From assembly GCA_030407315.1 (NCBI GenBank), contig JALQPE010002096.1, positions 1 to 64,000 of the forward strand: a stretch of 64,000 nucleotides of DNA, written 5' to 3'. The notes beneath the pieces are model-generated. The model did no database searches. It was given only the letters and a program-made list of their open reading frames with translations, and was not told where the DNA came from. This DNA comes from Asparagopsis taxiformis. Taxonomy: Eukaryota > Rhodophyta > Florideophyceae > Bonnemaisoniales > Bonnemaisoniaceae. A program made the translations under genes and the position numbers. Position 1 is the first letter of the stretch, and the number at the start of each line of letters is the position of its first letter. Below are positions 15,648-25,482 of the stretch, piece by piece.

Positions 15648-17479
15648 CTACCAATGAGCCAGAACGTCCAGTATAATGTCCGCTTGCTTCACCTCGATGT
15701 GGCCTTCCATAAGTTCTAGGAGGAAAGGCCACCAATGTTGAGCCGGCCAGTGCGGCACGAGGACTGAAGCGAGACACCGTTCCTCCATCACCTTGAGCAG
15801 AATCCTTGGGATAATATCGAACAGCGGAGCGCACGAATTGTTCTCGAGGTGCCAGTCCTGAGAAAGACCGTCCACTGCTTCCGATCCTGGATCGGCTATG
15901 CGAGAGTTGTAGCGGATCAACTTGGCGTTGTGCATGGCTGCGAACCGATCCACAGTGTGTGGACCGTAGGCCGATTCGACTTGCTAGAAGAGAGCGTCCG
16001 ATATGTGCCAGTCGTCCAAGCCGATCCTTCTCGATAGCCCATCCGCCCATACGTTGAAGGCCGACAGAATATATTCCAGTTGCAGGTGGATCCCTTTGTA
16101 GTCGAGGATGCATTGGAGCTTGCGAAGCTCCTCCATCAACCGGGATGACCTCGAGGCCATTTTCTTCACCACGTGCAACACCACTTGCGAGTCCGTCTTG
16201 ATCAGCATGTTTTTTATCTGAGACGTGTCGAGGGAGTGTAGAGCGAGACGTATCGTTTTCCGCTCTTTGAGGTTGATGTGCTCCTCCCTCTCCTGGGTGG
16301 GGAATAAGCCTGCGGGTGGGGTGGTACCCAGAACCGCTCCCCACCCAGTGTCGCAAGCGTCCGTCTGTAGCACGATCTCCTACGAGTGGTCCCATAGCGC
16401 CCTTCCGTCTTTTTGGCCTCCCAGGCGGGACCACCACTTGAGATCCTTGAGAGCGGGATGCCCAAGCTGCACCTTCCCAACGTAAGTCTGCCCTAGGCAG
16501 TCGTACAGGGCCCTCGTATAGAACTGCACGAGGGGTACTGCCAACATGACTGAAATCGCCATTCCCACGAACTTCCTTAGGTCTGAGGCCGGAACCCTTC
16601 TTGAGTGCTGAATTGCAAAAACAACCAGGGACGCCGCGAAGCTCTCCAATCTTATCACTTTGGAGGGCGGCACCAGGAAAAGGCACCTCCTGGTATCGAC
16701 TACCAAACCCAGATGCTCCAGCACGCGAGCGCCGGTCCATTCTCCCTTTTCTGGATGCCGCCTTAGACCGAGGCGCCGGAATAGAGGGGTTAATTACTCG
16801 GTAGCGTTCCGGTCGTCCTCGAGGGTGCTTGAGAGACCCTCCGTCGTAATCGGCCTGAGGCAGAAGTCGTCCAGATAGCCCAGAACCCGGTACCCCTTCC
16901 CCGAAGGTACTCCAGAAGCGGGTGCATCGCTTTCGTGAACAGCCAAGGCGACTGGCTTCACCCGAATGGGACAGTTATACTCTCGAAGTAACGTCCGAGG
17001 ATCACTAAGCGGAAGTACCGACGATCGGTGGGATGAATTCTGAAGTGATGGTATCCGTACTTCCAGTCCCATGAGATTAGATGATCGTCCTTCCGTATCA
17101 GCGATGGGAGGACCCGTAGGCCCTCCATTTTTGCCGAGAGCTCGGCGCATTGTTCGTTGAGAGGTCTTAGGCCGACCACTATACGATTCTTCCGTGCGCC
17201 ATGATGGACGAATGTGGCTGAAACGTGCCGGGACTTCAGGAATTCGGTATGGGAAAGCACCCTGACAAAACCGTTTTCCACCCAGCGGTCCAACCCCTCG
17301 CCCACCCACCCTCGTATCTCGTCTTCCAAAGGATAGGCTCGCCTGTAGAAAGGCTGAATCTCGCGATTCAGCCGGTCTATCTTGAAACCAAACTTGATTC
17401 CTCGGCACAGCCATTCTGTCGCCCCTATCGAACGCCAAGCTTCCACGTTCGACTGGGTATCCCTCCAGGGAGGGGTCAT
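15648..17479 (-). pseudogene. reverse transcriptase-RNase H of the DIRS-like element, broken
   Basis: The frame opens with ATG at 17479. RT fingers and palm are visible: NGFVRVLSHTEFLKSRHVSA, RIVVGLRPLNEQ, ISWDWKYGYHHFRI and ITVPFG. The frame then hits a stop, followed by PWLFTKAMHPLLEYLR and, after a frameshift, the catalytic box LGYLDDF. The connection region lies at 16724-16380. RNase H shows LQTDACDTGWGAVLG, NLKERKTIRLALHSL, IKTDSQVVLHVV and NVWADGLSR, so its Asp residues are kept. A further segment (VDRFAAMHNAKLIRYNSR) follows an in-frame TAG. Function is lost in this copy. Confidence 0.8.
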
Positions 17480-18549
17480 TTCTTCTTGCGGCTCTTGCCA
17501 CCGCTAGGCTGGCCAGAGCTACCTCCAGAAGAGGAGCCCCAAGCGGACTGAGCCTGGGCGCCGGTGGCGTTCTTGAGTTGAGCCTTACCAAGTGACCTTC
17601 CAACCCTTGCTGCGACCCCCGATTTGAAGTCATTGGGGATTTCTGAGAAGAATTCCTCGATCGCCTGAGCGTAGGCAGAGCCGTGTGTATGCTGCAGGCG
17701 GATCGTATCGTATCGGGCGGCAGTGAATTCCTTGACGTGGTGCAGGAGGAAGCGAGTATACTCGGTGTGGGGGGCGACCAGCTCCAATTTCCGTGCACTG
17801 CGAGCATCCGATTCAAGGATATCTAGCGTATCGGTCTGCAAGTTGTGGGCACGTTCAAGCCAGGCACAGTTTCAATACAAGACCGTGGATGTAATCTCGC
17901 CCTTGCGTCCAGTAATGAAACGGTGGTCGGGATCCCGAGGGCGAAATTTGGCAGGCGGGTCGTGTAGGACTCGACGAGGGATTTCGAAGTTTTCGACGAG
18001 CGCCGGGATTTGAGCGAGCCCGTGAGCTGGTTCGGGTTCGGAGTCAGAGTCGCTGGAGGATGAGTCCGGGTCGTTGCCGTCAGGCGGCGGGGCAGAGCGG
18101 CCGGAGGGCAGTTCCTCCTCGTCACGGGCGCTGTGATAGACCGGGTTGGTGCCGGGCGTCCAGGGGACGGGCGGGCGACCAGATTTGTTGTGAGAAGCCA
18201 ATATCCCACCAGCGGCGGGAGCCAATAACCCACCAACAGCGGGAGCCAATTCCAACATCACACCAGCGGCAGGTCTGCGAGTCGCAGGAGCTCGACCAGG
18301 AGCAGAAGACGAGGCTCGACCGGGAGCACTAGAAGGACCAGCCGATTTGAGTGACTTCGGCGGTTCGGGTAGGGTGGGCGCAGCGGGAGGGATAGTGGGC
18401 TGCTTGGGATTGACATGGCCTTTACCTTTCTTACCAGGAGTGGCGAAAGAATCAGCGGAGCCGGCGCGGTGCGGTTCAAACTTGGAAGGGCAGAGGATGC
18501 ACCAGAGGCAGTAGGAGCCATTAGTTGACGCAGAAAATTTCTTAACCAC
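17476..18549 (-). pseudogene. Gag-like frame of the DIRS-like element, one internal stop
   Basis: ATG at 18549. The first 225 residues are rich in Pro, Ala and Ser, with an acidic Ser/Asp stretch (DSSSSDSDSEPEP), and a short Cys pair near the start (CLWCILC). After TGA 17872-17874 the same frame continues for about 130 more residues, reading NCAWLERAHNLQTDTLDI and ending in a basic GGKSRKKK tail. That continuation shows the stop is a mutation of one longer frame. Its own stop overlaps the ATG of the next frame by four bases (ATGA), as in coupled retroelement reading frames. Confidence 0.6.
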
Positions 18550-19334
18550 GGCTGATGATGCCGGGCAAAATGTCGAAAGACAAAGAGATCTGCCGAGAGA
18601 GAGCCTGCGATGAACGAATTCCGCGGCTTAAATGACCAACTCAACTTCAAGATTATCTGCCTCCATCCTCCGGGCTGGTGGCTACGACAAGTCAGTAGCA
18701 GTATAGTTTGCCACGTATAGCCGAAATTAAAGAAGTCCCCATTTGCTTCCAAACACCTTGTTCAGACCGACACGTAGTTGGATCTCTCGTGAGCCGTAAG
18801 CAGCCTTATCATAAAAAAGACTTCAGCTTTTTTCTCATATCCGTCTCGCGATCATCACCGTTCCATTACCAGATATGTCCATGCGCCGTAAGCGAATTGA
18901 TTTCATCGTGTCACGCGACCACTCTCTTCCAGCAAAACCCTCAGCAGATGATTACCAGTGTAGACCCATCCGATAACCGATGCCCATTCTCGTGGCTAAT
19001 GTCGATTGAAGAGGCCTCTTCTAATAATTGTGACCTGCTCTGCCACACGAGAAGGAGGACAGCTGTCGGGATTGCATACGCCCCGAAAGATAGAGTCCAT
19101 CAGAAAAATATGTCAAATCACTTATTATTCTCCAGAATATTTTGGTTGTGATATTTTTTTCATGACCGACCAACCATATTCGGACAACAAGCATCTGCAC
19201 GCAACTGTCGCATAACGCGTCAACACAAGCGTGAGCCATTTCTCACAACGACAAAAAATTGCTCGTCCCTACATCGGCTACATCGGTTACAAATTATCCA
19301 TGTCGATCGCAATGTCACCTCATCCAACCTCCTA
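18550..19334. other. intergenic region between the retroelement and the carrier gene
   Basis: No gene is supported. The first part may be the 5' leader of the DIRS-like element. The last few hundred bases probably hold the promoter of the carrier gene. A 147-codon frame (18708-19151, plus strand) has no recognisable feature and an unlikely composition. Confidence 0.4.
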
Positions 19335-20222
19335 ATGGACAACAACCAGCGACTGAGCCCACCCAAGGACCTGCTATGCGGCGCAATAGCAGGCACTGCT
19401 GCGCGCATGGTCGTCGCGCCACTAGATGTCCTCAAGATTCGCTTCCAGATTCAGGCGCAAACCCCGCGTCTGTATCGCTATGCAACCATGTCATCAGCGT
19501 TCAGAAGCATTGTTTCCACTGAAGGCGTGCGCGCCCTGTGGAAGGGAAACGTCTCCGCGTTGCTCATGATCACGCCGTACGCTTCCGTGCAGCTCGCGAC
19601 CTTTTATCAGCTTCGACAAAGCGGCCTTTTCCGTCTCAAAGAGCCCTATCAATCGCTTTCACTCGGCGCTATTGCAGGCGCTTCCGCAACCGTGATCACA
19701 TATCCGCTTGATTTGCTACGCACCAGATTTGCCGCACAGACAGAGCCAAAGGTCTACCACAACATTCGTCACGCCGTGCAGGTTATTTATTCAACACAAG
19801 GCTGGTCCGGCTTTTATGCAGGATTGCAACCGACGCTGATCGAAATCGTGCCGTACATCGCGCTGCACTTTGCGCTGTACGAGGGGGCCAAGTCGGCCGC
19901 ATTGGAGCAGACGCGCCAAACGCAGCTTGGTCCGCACCATAGTATGCTCCTCGGCGCATTTGCTGGTACGACGTCAAAGCTGCTGACGTTACCGTTGGAT
20001 AATGCCAAGAAAGTCATGCAGGTTCAGGCTCAATTTTGTACCCATCAGACTCCTGCGTCTCAGTATCGTGGACTTGGCGATGTGTTGACCTCCGTATGGA
20101 GGAGAGAGGGTATTCGTGGATGTTTTCGGGGAGCCGCTCCAAGTCTCGTTAAAGCTGCCCCCAATTCGGCTATAACCTTTGCTGTATACGAGGCAGCCAA
20201 GCGTCATATCACGCGTTCCTGA
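19335..20222 (+). CDS. mitochondrial carrier, thiamine pyrophosphate carrier-like
   Basis: The product of 295 residues is the normal length for the SLC25 family. The three repeats each carry the signature: APLDVLKIRF, YPLDLLRTRF and LPLDNAKKVM, each followed downstream by a glycine-rich partner such as GVRALWKGN, GWSGFYAGL and GIRGCFRGA. The first repeat, with PLDVLKIRFQIQ, and the segment NVSALLMITPYASVQLATF match best the mitochondrial thiamine pyrophosphate carriers (TPC1/SLC25A19) as I know them. These import TPP into the mitochondrial matrix. The family assignment is firm; the substrate is inferred from motif resemblance and could be another nucleotide-like cofactor. Confidence 0.8.
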   Translation: MDNNQRLSPPKDLLCGAIAGTAARMVVAPLDVLKIRFQIQAQTPRLYRYATMSSAFRSIVSTEGVRALWKGNVSALLMITPYASVQLATFYQLRQSGLFRLKEPYQSLSLGAIAGASATVITYPLDLLRTRFAAQTEPKVYHNIRHAVQVIYSTQGWSGFYAGLQPTLIEIVPYIALHFALYEGAKSAALEQTRQTQLGPHHSMLLGAFAGTTSKLLTLPLDNAKKVMQVQAQFCTHQTPASQYRGLGDVLTSVWRREGIRGCFRGAAPSLVKAAPNSAITFAVYEAAKRHITRS

Positions 20223-20366
20223 TAATCGGATGTTTCATCCGATGTATAGTAATATTGGAATCCACCGATCTGCTTACCTGTCGGAAGCTCATTACCGGCC
20301 GCCTATGTTTTATTTTTCATTCGTTCGCACACTCGCTTTTGCCCCTTCGAGTGCCTATACTATGCG

Positions 20367-23297
20367 TCACTCCAGTTTGTCTGGAACAGATTTTGACCGA
20401 AACTGAAAGTTGGAGTACACTGTGTTTCGACGCACGTTTGCTAACATATCATTGAACAACTTGAAGCCCTCCACTTGGTATGCTTGCAGCGGGTCGTCAC
20501 TGGCATATGATCGCAACACAATGAATTCCTTCAGATAGTCCATGCTTTTCATATGCGATTGCCAAGAATTGTCCATCTGCGTGAGCCACAGGTATCTGCA
20601 AATTTCTCGACTCATGCCCTCTTTAGACGATTCCAGCATGTTGCGTCTATCCACCAGAAGTTCGTCAATTTTAGAAATGATGTATTCTTCCAGGGACGAT
20701 TCCGAAGACAGCGCATCAGCATCTACCCCTTTCATTCCGCTGAAGAACTGTAATAGCTTCCCTGATAAACCTTCATAATTATTGCCTGCACGGCGATCTA
20801 CTTTCACAAATGCTGGAATGATTTCTTGAACAGTCTCGATGCAATCGTCGCGGAAGCGAGGCGACAATGTTTCCTCGTCACCTGTCGTAATTCGTCGGCG
20901 ATCAGCGTAGAATGCGGAACGTTGTTTGGACAACACTTCATCATATGTAAACAACTGATCCCGAATATCTCGGAAGTATGCTTCGACGCTCGTCTGGGCT
21001 GAATCCAGTGCACTATTGACGACAGGGTTCTCAATTGGCGTTTCATCATCAACTCGGAATGTCTCAAGAATGTTCGTTACCTTCTCCCCTCCGAACAGAC
21101 GGAAAAGGCGATCATCCAGGGCAAGGAAAAACCGGCTCCCTCCCGGATCTCCTTGACGACCAGCTCGACCGCGCAATTGGTTGTCTACACGCCGCGATTC
21201 GCCACGCTCTGTGCCAATAATGTACAGACCTCCCAAGTCGAGCACTTCTTCTCTCTCCGCGTCAACAGTTTCGCTCAGTTCTTCCTTTATGTCGTTCATG
21301 GCATCCCTCAAACCTCCGAGGCATTCCATCCCAGTTGGTATCGGCCCAAATTCGGCAGAAACACTGACAATGTCGTCGATGAAGATGAGCGAAGACTGTT
21401 TAACCTCCTCTACTGAATTTGCAACAACCTCCGCGGCCGCTCTCAGAGCATCCATTGCTTCTTCACTGATTTCTATCGGTAAAGCTTCATCATCGATGAG
21501 AATGGGCTGCTCCGGATTGCTCAGCTTGTTGTACAACTCTTCATTTTGGGCAACAAGCTCTCTCCTTGCTAAAGCGCGCGCGAAATAGTCTGCATTTCCA
21601 CCAAGCAAAATGTCTGTGCCTCTGCCAGCCATGTTGGTAGCAATTGTGATAGAGTACTTCCTTCCAGCCTGCGCGATGATTTCCGATTCTCGAAGCGCAG
21701 ATTCTGGTTTTGCGTTGAGAACCTCATGGTCAACACCGACATCCTCGAGAAGTTTCGAGAGAGTCTCCGAGGCTTCTACTGATGTTGTTCCGATGAGAAT
21801 GGGACGGCCAGTAGGAGCTACCCTAGCGATTTCGCGCATAATTGCAGTATACTTTCCTGCTGCATTCTTGAAAACGACATCTGGGTAATCTTTTCGACCG
21901 GCGGGCAACGCGGTAGGGACGACAACGATGGGAAGATTGTACACGTTTTGAATCTCCTTGGCCTCTGTTGCTGCCGTACCGGTCATGCCGGCTAGTTTGT
22001 TGAAGAGCTTGAAGAAGGCCTGATATGAAATCTTGGCAACTGTGGATGCCTCTTTGTCTACAACGATGTCTTCTTTCGCTTCAACAGCTTGATGAAGTCC
22101 GCCGCTCCATCGCCTACCCTTCATCACACGTCCGGTAAACTCATCCACGATCTGAATTTCCATATTGCCCGACTCGTCGTCCTTGGCCACAATGTAATTT
22201 ACATCTTTCTGGAACACTTCTTTCGCCTTCACGGCGTTGACGATGAAGGACGCCCATGGGTTCGTTGCATCGAATAGATCTGTTACGCCAAGTGCACGCT
22301 CAAGGTCTGCATAGCCACGCTCTGTCAATATTACAGACTGCTCTTTCTCATTCACAGTATAATGCACGTCCTGTTCAAGGGCGTCGGCAGCCTTTCTTGC
22401 TGTGGCATATTTTTGCTTTTGTGCGGGCACTTTTCCCGAAATAATGAGCGGCGTTCGAGCTTCATCAATGAGAATGGAGTCTGCTTCATCAACGATACAA
22501 AATCCAAGTGGTCTTGTAATAACGATGTCAGACTCACTCATTGCGAGATTGTCGCGGAGATAATCAAATCCTAGTTCTGAATTAGTGACGTATGTAATAT
22601 CAGCCGAGTAGGCTTGTCGTCTTTCTTCAGGTTTCATGCCGGTCTGAATGAGGCCGACAGACAAACCAAGAAACCTATGGATTTGACCAATGAGCTCTGC
22701 GTCTCTTTTAGCGAGATAGTCATTCACGGTGACTACGAACACTGGCTCTCCTGCAAGTGCATTGAGACATGAGGGCAGAGCGGCTACAATAGTCTTACCT
22801 TCTCCAGTTGCCATTTCTGCGATGCATCCGTCGTGAAGCGCCATACCTCCAACGAGTTGCACGTCGTAGTGGCGGATCCCCAATACGCGGAAGGTGGCTT
22901 CTCGCACTATGGCGAATACTTGTTCGAGGACGGCATCCACAGTTTGAGAATTGGACTGAAGCGATTGGCGGATTTGAGCGATACGCTCTGCGAGCTGGGA
23001 ATCGTCGAGAGATTCTATGTTGTCTTCCAGAGCGTTTATTCGTTGAACACGCGTGTTGTAGGCCTGGAGTTGTTCGGAGCCGAGTGTGGATTCTTTGATT
23101 GGTTGTTCGGGATCGGAACCGCTGCCCGATATGGCCGACTTGAGGGTGTCCAACAGGCCCATACGGAGAGTGGCTGCATTTTGAACGCGGCGTTTGGTGT
23201 ATAGTCTGTGGGAAGTGAGGGGTGTAGCGGATGTGAAGGTAGTGTTGTGACGTGAGAGTGAGAAGGACAGGGTAGAGGAAACAAAAGCAGGAGACAT
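20367..23297 (-). CDS. secA: SecA translocation ATPase, probably plastid-targeted
   Basis: SecA drives proteins through the SecYE channel. The best start is the ATG at 23297, giving 976 residues that begin MSPAFVSSTLSF; an in-frame ATG at 23369 exists upstream. The leader has the early phenylalanine and Ser/Thr/Arg richness of rhodophyte plastid transit peptides. The mature part shows MATGEGKT (Walker A, about 162-169), VTVNDYLAKRDAE, ELGFDYLRDNL, VDEADSILIDEARTPLI (Walker B), KLAGMTGTA, NMAGRGTDILLGG and LRGRAGRQGDPG. The C-terminus lacks the cysteine-rich SecB-binding tail, as in plastid SecA. Red algal plastid genomes usually carry their own secA, so a nuclear copy is notable: it may serve a second plastid Sec system, or the gene may have moved. 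Confidence 0.93.
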   Translation of the reverse strand: MSPAFVSSTLSFSLSRHNTTFTSATPLTSHRLYTKRRVQNAATLRMGLLDTLKSAISGSGSDPEQPIKESTLGSEQLQAYNTRVQRINALEDNIESLDDSQLAERIAQIRQSLQSNSQTVDAVLEQVFAIVREATFRVLGIRHYDVQLVGGMALHDGCIAEMATGEGKTIVAALPSCLNALAGEPVFVVTVNDYLAKRDAELIGQIHRFLGLSVGLIQTGMKPEERRQAYSADITYVTNSELGFDYLRDNLAMSESDIVITRPLGFCIVDEADSILIDEARTPLIISGKVPAQKQKYATARKAADALEQDVHYTVNEKEQSVILTERGYADLERALGVTDLFDATNPWASFIVNAVKAKEVFQKDVNYIVAKDDESGNMEIQIVDEFTGRVMKGRRWSGGLHQAVEAKEDIVVDKEASTVAKISYQAFFKLFNKLAGMTGTAATEAKEIQNVYNLPIVVVPTALPAGRKDYPDVVFKNAAGKYTAIMREIARVAPTGRPILIGTTSVEASETLSKLLEDVGVDHEVLNAKPESALRESEIIAQAGRKYSITIATNMAGRGTDILLGGNADYFARALARRELVAQNEELYNKLSNPEQPILIDDEALPIEISEEAMDALRAAAEVVANSVEEVKQSSLIFIDDIVSVSAEFGPIPTGMECLGGLRDAMNDIKEELSETVDAEREEVLDLGGLYIIGTERGESRRVDNQLRGRAGRQGDPGGSRFFLALDDRLFRLFGGEKVTNILETFRVDDETPIENPVVNSALDSAQTSVEAYFRDIRDQLFTYDEVLSKQRSAFYADRRRITTGDEETLSPRFRDDCIETVQEIIPAFVKVDRRAGNNYEGLSGKLLQFFSGMKGVDADALSSESSLEEYIISKIDELLVDRRNMLESSKEGMSREICRYLWLTQMDNSWQSHMKSMDYLKEFIVLRSYASDDPLQAYQVEGFKLFNDMLANVRRNTVYSNFQFRSKSVPDKLE

Positions 23298-23700
23298 TGT
23301 CAGGAAACAATTTGGTTGGATGGAGTAGGGTCTGAGTTGCAAATGTCTGGCTGAAGGGTTTAAAAGCAACGGTGTGGTCTAGTCATTGGATAGTTGGTTA
23401 ATTGGGGGAGAACGGATAAAGAAAGATTTACGGCTGATACATGAAGCAGCGCTGTAGAGGAGAGAATCTTGTGGCCACAATTCGTGCAGAAACGTAGAGC
23501 AGCGGTTGACGGTACAATACAAGATCAATCGTACAGACCTTCGTACCGTAGCTATTAAATTAAAAATTTAGTAATGCGCAGTACAATTCGGCTTGTTACC
23601 GCGAATGTCGGGTATGCAGTCGTCATCTATGTACGCGGGAGTGCGATGCGCGCGGTCGTTTTGGACACCGCCAACGTCACTTTCACAAATTTCAGATGGA
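23298..23700. other. intergenic, secA promoter side
   Basis: About 400 bases, containing the upstream region of secA and the 3' flank of the F-box/LRR gene. No reading frame or RNA gene is supported here. Confidence 0.5.
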
Positions 23701-25089
23701 TCATGTCTTAGCTCCAAATCTGGTCTCAACTTTCGTATACTGCGCCATGTCGAAATGCGAAACATCGGATTTGCCAAGCGCAGATAAATACTTGAGCTGT
23801 TTGAATTTGACGTGCAACCCTTGTAAAGCTGCGTCTGTTTCTGTGTGCCAGCGCTCGTTTCTGCTTGCGGCCACATGTGACGGGGGATGGTAAAATGCGC
23901 AGCACGGGCACGAATATAAGTCGTTGCAGGAAAAGTTCCAGTCGCCAATTCCACAAATGTACAACACGGACGCGTCAGACAAAGACGTGCATCGATCTAT
24001 ACTGATAGATTGAAGGGGAAGATGTTGTCTCGCTGCTGGACTAAACAACGAGACTAGACCGTGATCTGTAATATTTTCGAGAGCGCACATCTCTAGCCGA
24101 AGCAGAGCGTCGCAATTCTGCGCGATGGAATAGAGAGCTTGGTCGCCGATGCCCGGGCTTTCGCCCATGACAAGGACCTGAAGCGTGGGCCCGAGCGCTT
24201 CCGCGACTGCCCTCACAGCGTAGTTAGTTAAATATAATTGAGAGATATTAAGATGCAACAGATTGGTACAATTGACTGCGATGGACACAACGGCAAGATC
24301 TGTGATTTGACAGCACGAGGTAATCTGCAAGCGAGTTAGAGTTTGCGCACAGGACGACTGAGCAATGGCGTACAGAGCATCATCGCTGACATGTTGTGAA
24401 GCTGCGACGCACAACTGTTGAAGAGCGGGACAATGTTGGGCGACGTGACACACGACGGCATCGTCCAAGCGGACGCATGCATCGAGATTGAGGACGCGCA
24501 GACGCGCGCCGATGGCAGAAAGCAGCGATGCGAAGCGAGACGGCTGGACAAAGGAGGCGCCGTGCAACGAGAGGGAGGAGAGGTGTGTGCAGTGTCGCAG
24601 CTCTATGAGAAAGGGACGGGACGGAGTGGAGGGGGAGAAGCTGACGTGCAATTGGCGCAAAGTGCGCGCAAGGGCTCGCAAAAATGCACGCCAGGTCGGC
24701 GCGGAAACTGGGAGCGAAACGGTGAGAGAGAGCGCGCGGAGATGCGGACACAGACGGGCGAGTCGGGCTAGGTCTGATTGTCGCGGCAGGGTGGTGAGCG
24801 TTACATAGCGGAGATGACGGGCGGCTGTGGCATGTGGGACAAGCAATCGGTCATCGGCGCACAGACATTCGAGTCGGATGTGCGTGTGCGCGAGGTAGGA
24901 GGACAGCGCGTTGGTGAGCTGGTTAGAGGTGTTGGCGAGAGCGAATATGTCGCGGACGGCCAGACGGACGAGCACGTTGTGCAGAGCATCTTTGGGGAGC
25001 AGTGTCAAATGCATTGTTGTGGATGAGAGGCGGGACGCGGACGGTGGCGGTGGCGGTGGCGGTGGTTGAGCAGTGGCGGCAACGTGCAA
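23701..25089 (-). CDS. F-box-like leucine-rich-repeat protein
   Basis: The product has 462 residues from the ATG at 25089, or 437 from the ATG at 25014, which directly precedes the conserved part. The N-terminus LLPKDALHNVLVRLAVRDIFALANTSNQL fits an F-box. The body has repeats of the cysteine-containing LRR type found in SCF ubiquitin-ligase receptors: LRVLNLDACVRLDDAVVCHV, LTRLQITSCCQITDLAVVSI, LLRLEMCALENITDHGLVSL. Such proteins select substrates for ubiquitination. The end contains a Cys-rich segment (CNDLYSCPCCAFYHPP). The target is unknown. Confidence 0.8.
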   Translation of the reverse strand: MHVAATAQPPPPPPPPSASRLSSTTMHLTLLPKDALHNVLVRLAVRDIFALANTSNQLTNALSSYLAHTHIRLECLCADDRLLVPHATAARHLRYVTLTTLPRQSDLARLARLCPHLRALSLTVSLPVSAPTWRAFLRALARTLRQLHVSFSPSTPSRPFLIELRHCTHLSSLSLHGASFVQPSRFASLLSAIGARLRVLNLDACVRLDDAVVCHVAQHCPALQQLCVAASQHVSDDALYAIAQSSCAQTLTRLQITSCCQITDLAVVSIAVNCTNLLHLNISQLYLTNYAVRAVAEALGPTLQVLVMGESPGIGDQALYSIAQNCDALLRLEMCALENITDHGLVSLFSPAARQHLPLQSISIDRCTSLSDASVLYICGIGDWNFSCNDLYSCPCCAFYHPPSHVAASRNERWHTETDAALQGLHVKFKQLKYLSALGKSDVSHFDMAQYTKVETRFGAKT

Positions 25090-25482
25090 TGGTCGGAAAG
25101 CTCTACTGTAGTATGCACTTGTGTTTTAGAAATAACGAATCAGCATGGCTTGTATGGCTCAAATTTTATTGCGATTATGATCTGAACTGCAGCGCTTCTT
25201 CGCCGCAGATCTGGACGGTACCGCTGCTGTGTCCACTCGCTGGACACGTGATGATCGGCTGTGAATAACTTTCATATTCACTGTGCATTACAATACACAG
25301 CTAGTACTTGAACCTCCGCCGTCTCTCTTCTCTTCACAGTGAAAACTTTCTGCGAGTTCCATCGCCTTGATGCTTTCAGCGAGCGGCGGCCAGCTTGCCG
25401 CGACATTTCCTTACTCTATTACATGTCTTTACTTTGCACAACTATATACAATTTCATGTTACAACATCGCGACCGCTCCAAG
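25090..25482. other. intergenic between the F-box/LRR and DHHC genes
   Basis: About 390 bases upstream of the F-box/LRR gene and downstream of the DHHC gene, both on the minus strand. No feature beyond a probable promoter and 3' flank is visible. Confidence 0.4.

Larger units (their letters stand above)
15302..18549 (-). mobile_element. decayed DIRS-like (tyrosine-recombinase) retrotransposon
   Basis: Reading down the minus strand, four modules follow each other: a Gag-like frame, reverse transcriptase, RNase H and the start of a tyrosine recombinase. Lesions that can be placed include TGA at 17872-17874 and 16958-16960, TAG at 16380-16382, 15984-15986 and 15497-15499, and at least one frameshift between about 16870 and 16900, just before the YLDD box. 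The order Gag, RT, RNase H, recombinase is that of DIRS-group elements; LTR elements would carry an integrase instead. Element ends were not identified, so the span given is only that of the coding remnants. Confidence 0.75.

Noticed and set aside
15589..16740. 383-codon minus-strand frame overlapping the retroelement
   Set aside because: The RT and RNase H motifs lie in other frames; this frame has a composition expected of a shadow (Arg, Gly and Ser rich).
16794..17816. 340-codon minus-strand frame as one RT protein
   Set aside because: Only its last part (YRVLGYLDDF) is true RT. The earlier part is in the wrong frame relative to the visible RT fingers, so a frameshift is a better explanation.
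18708..19151. 147-codon plus-strand frame upstream of the carrier gene
   Set aside because: No domain, no plausible context, and a composition like random intergenic sequence.
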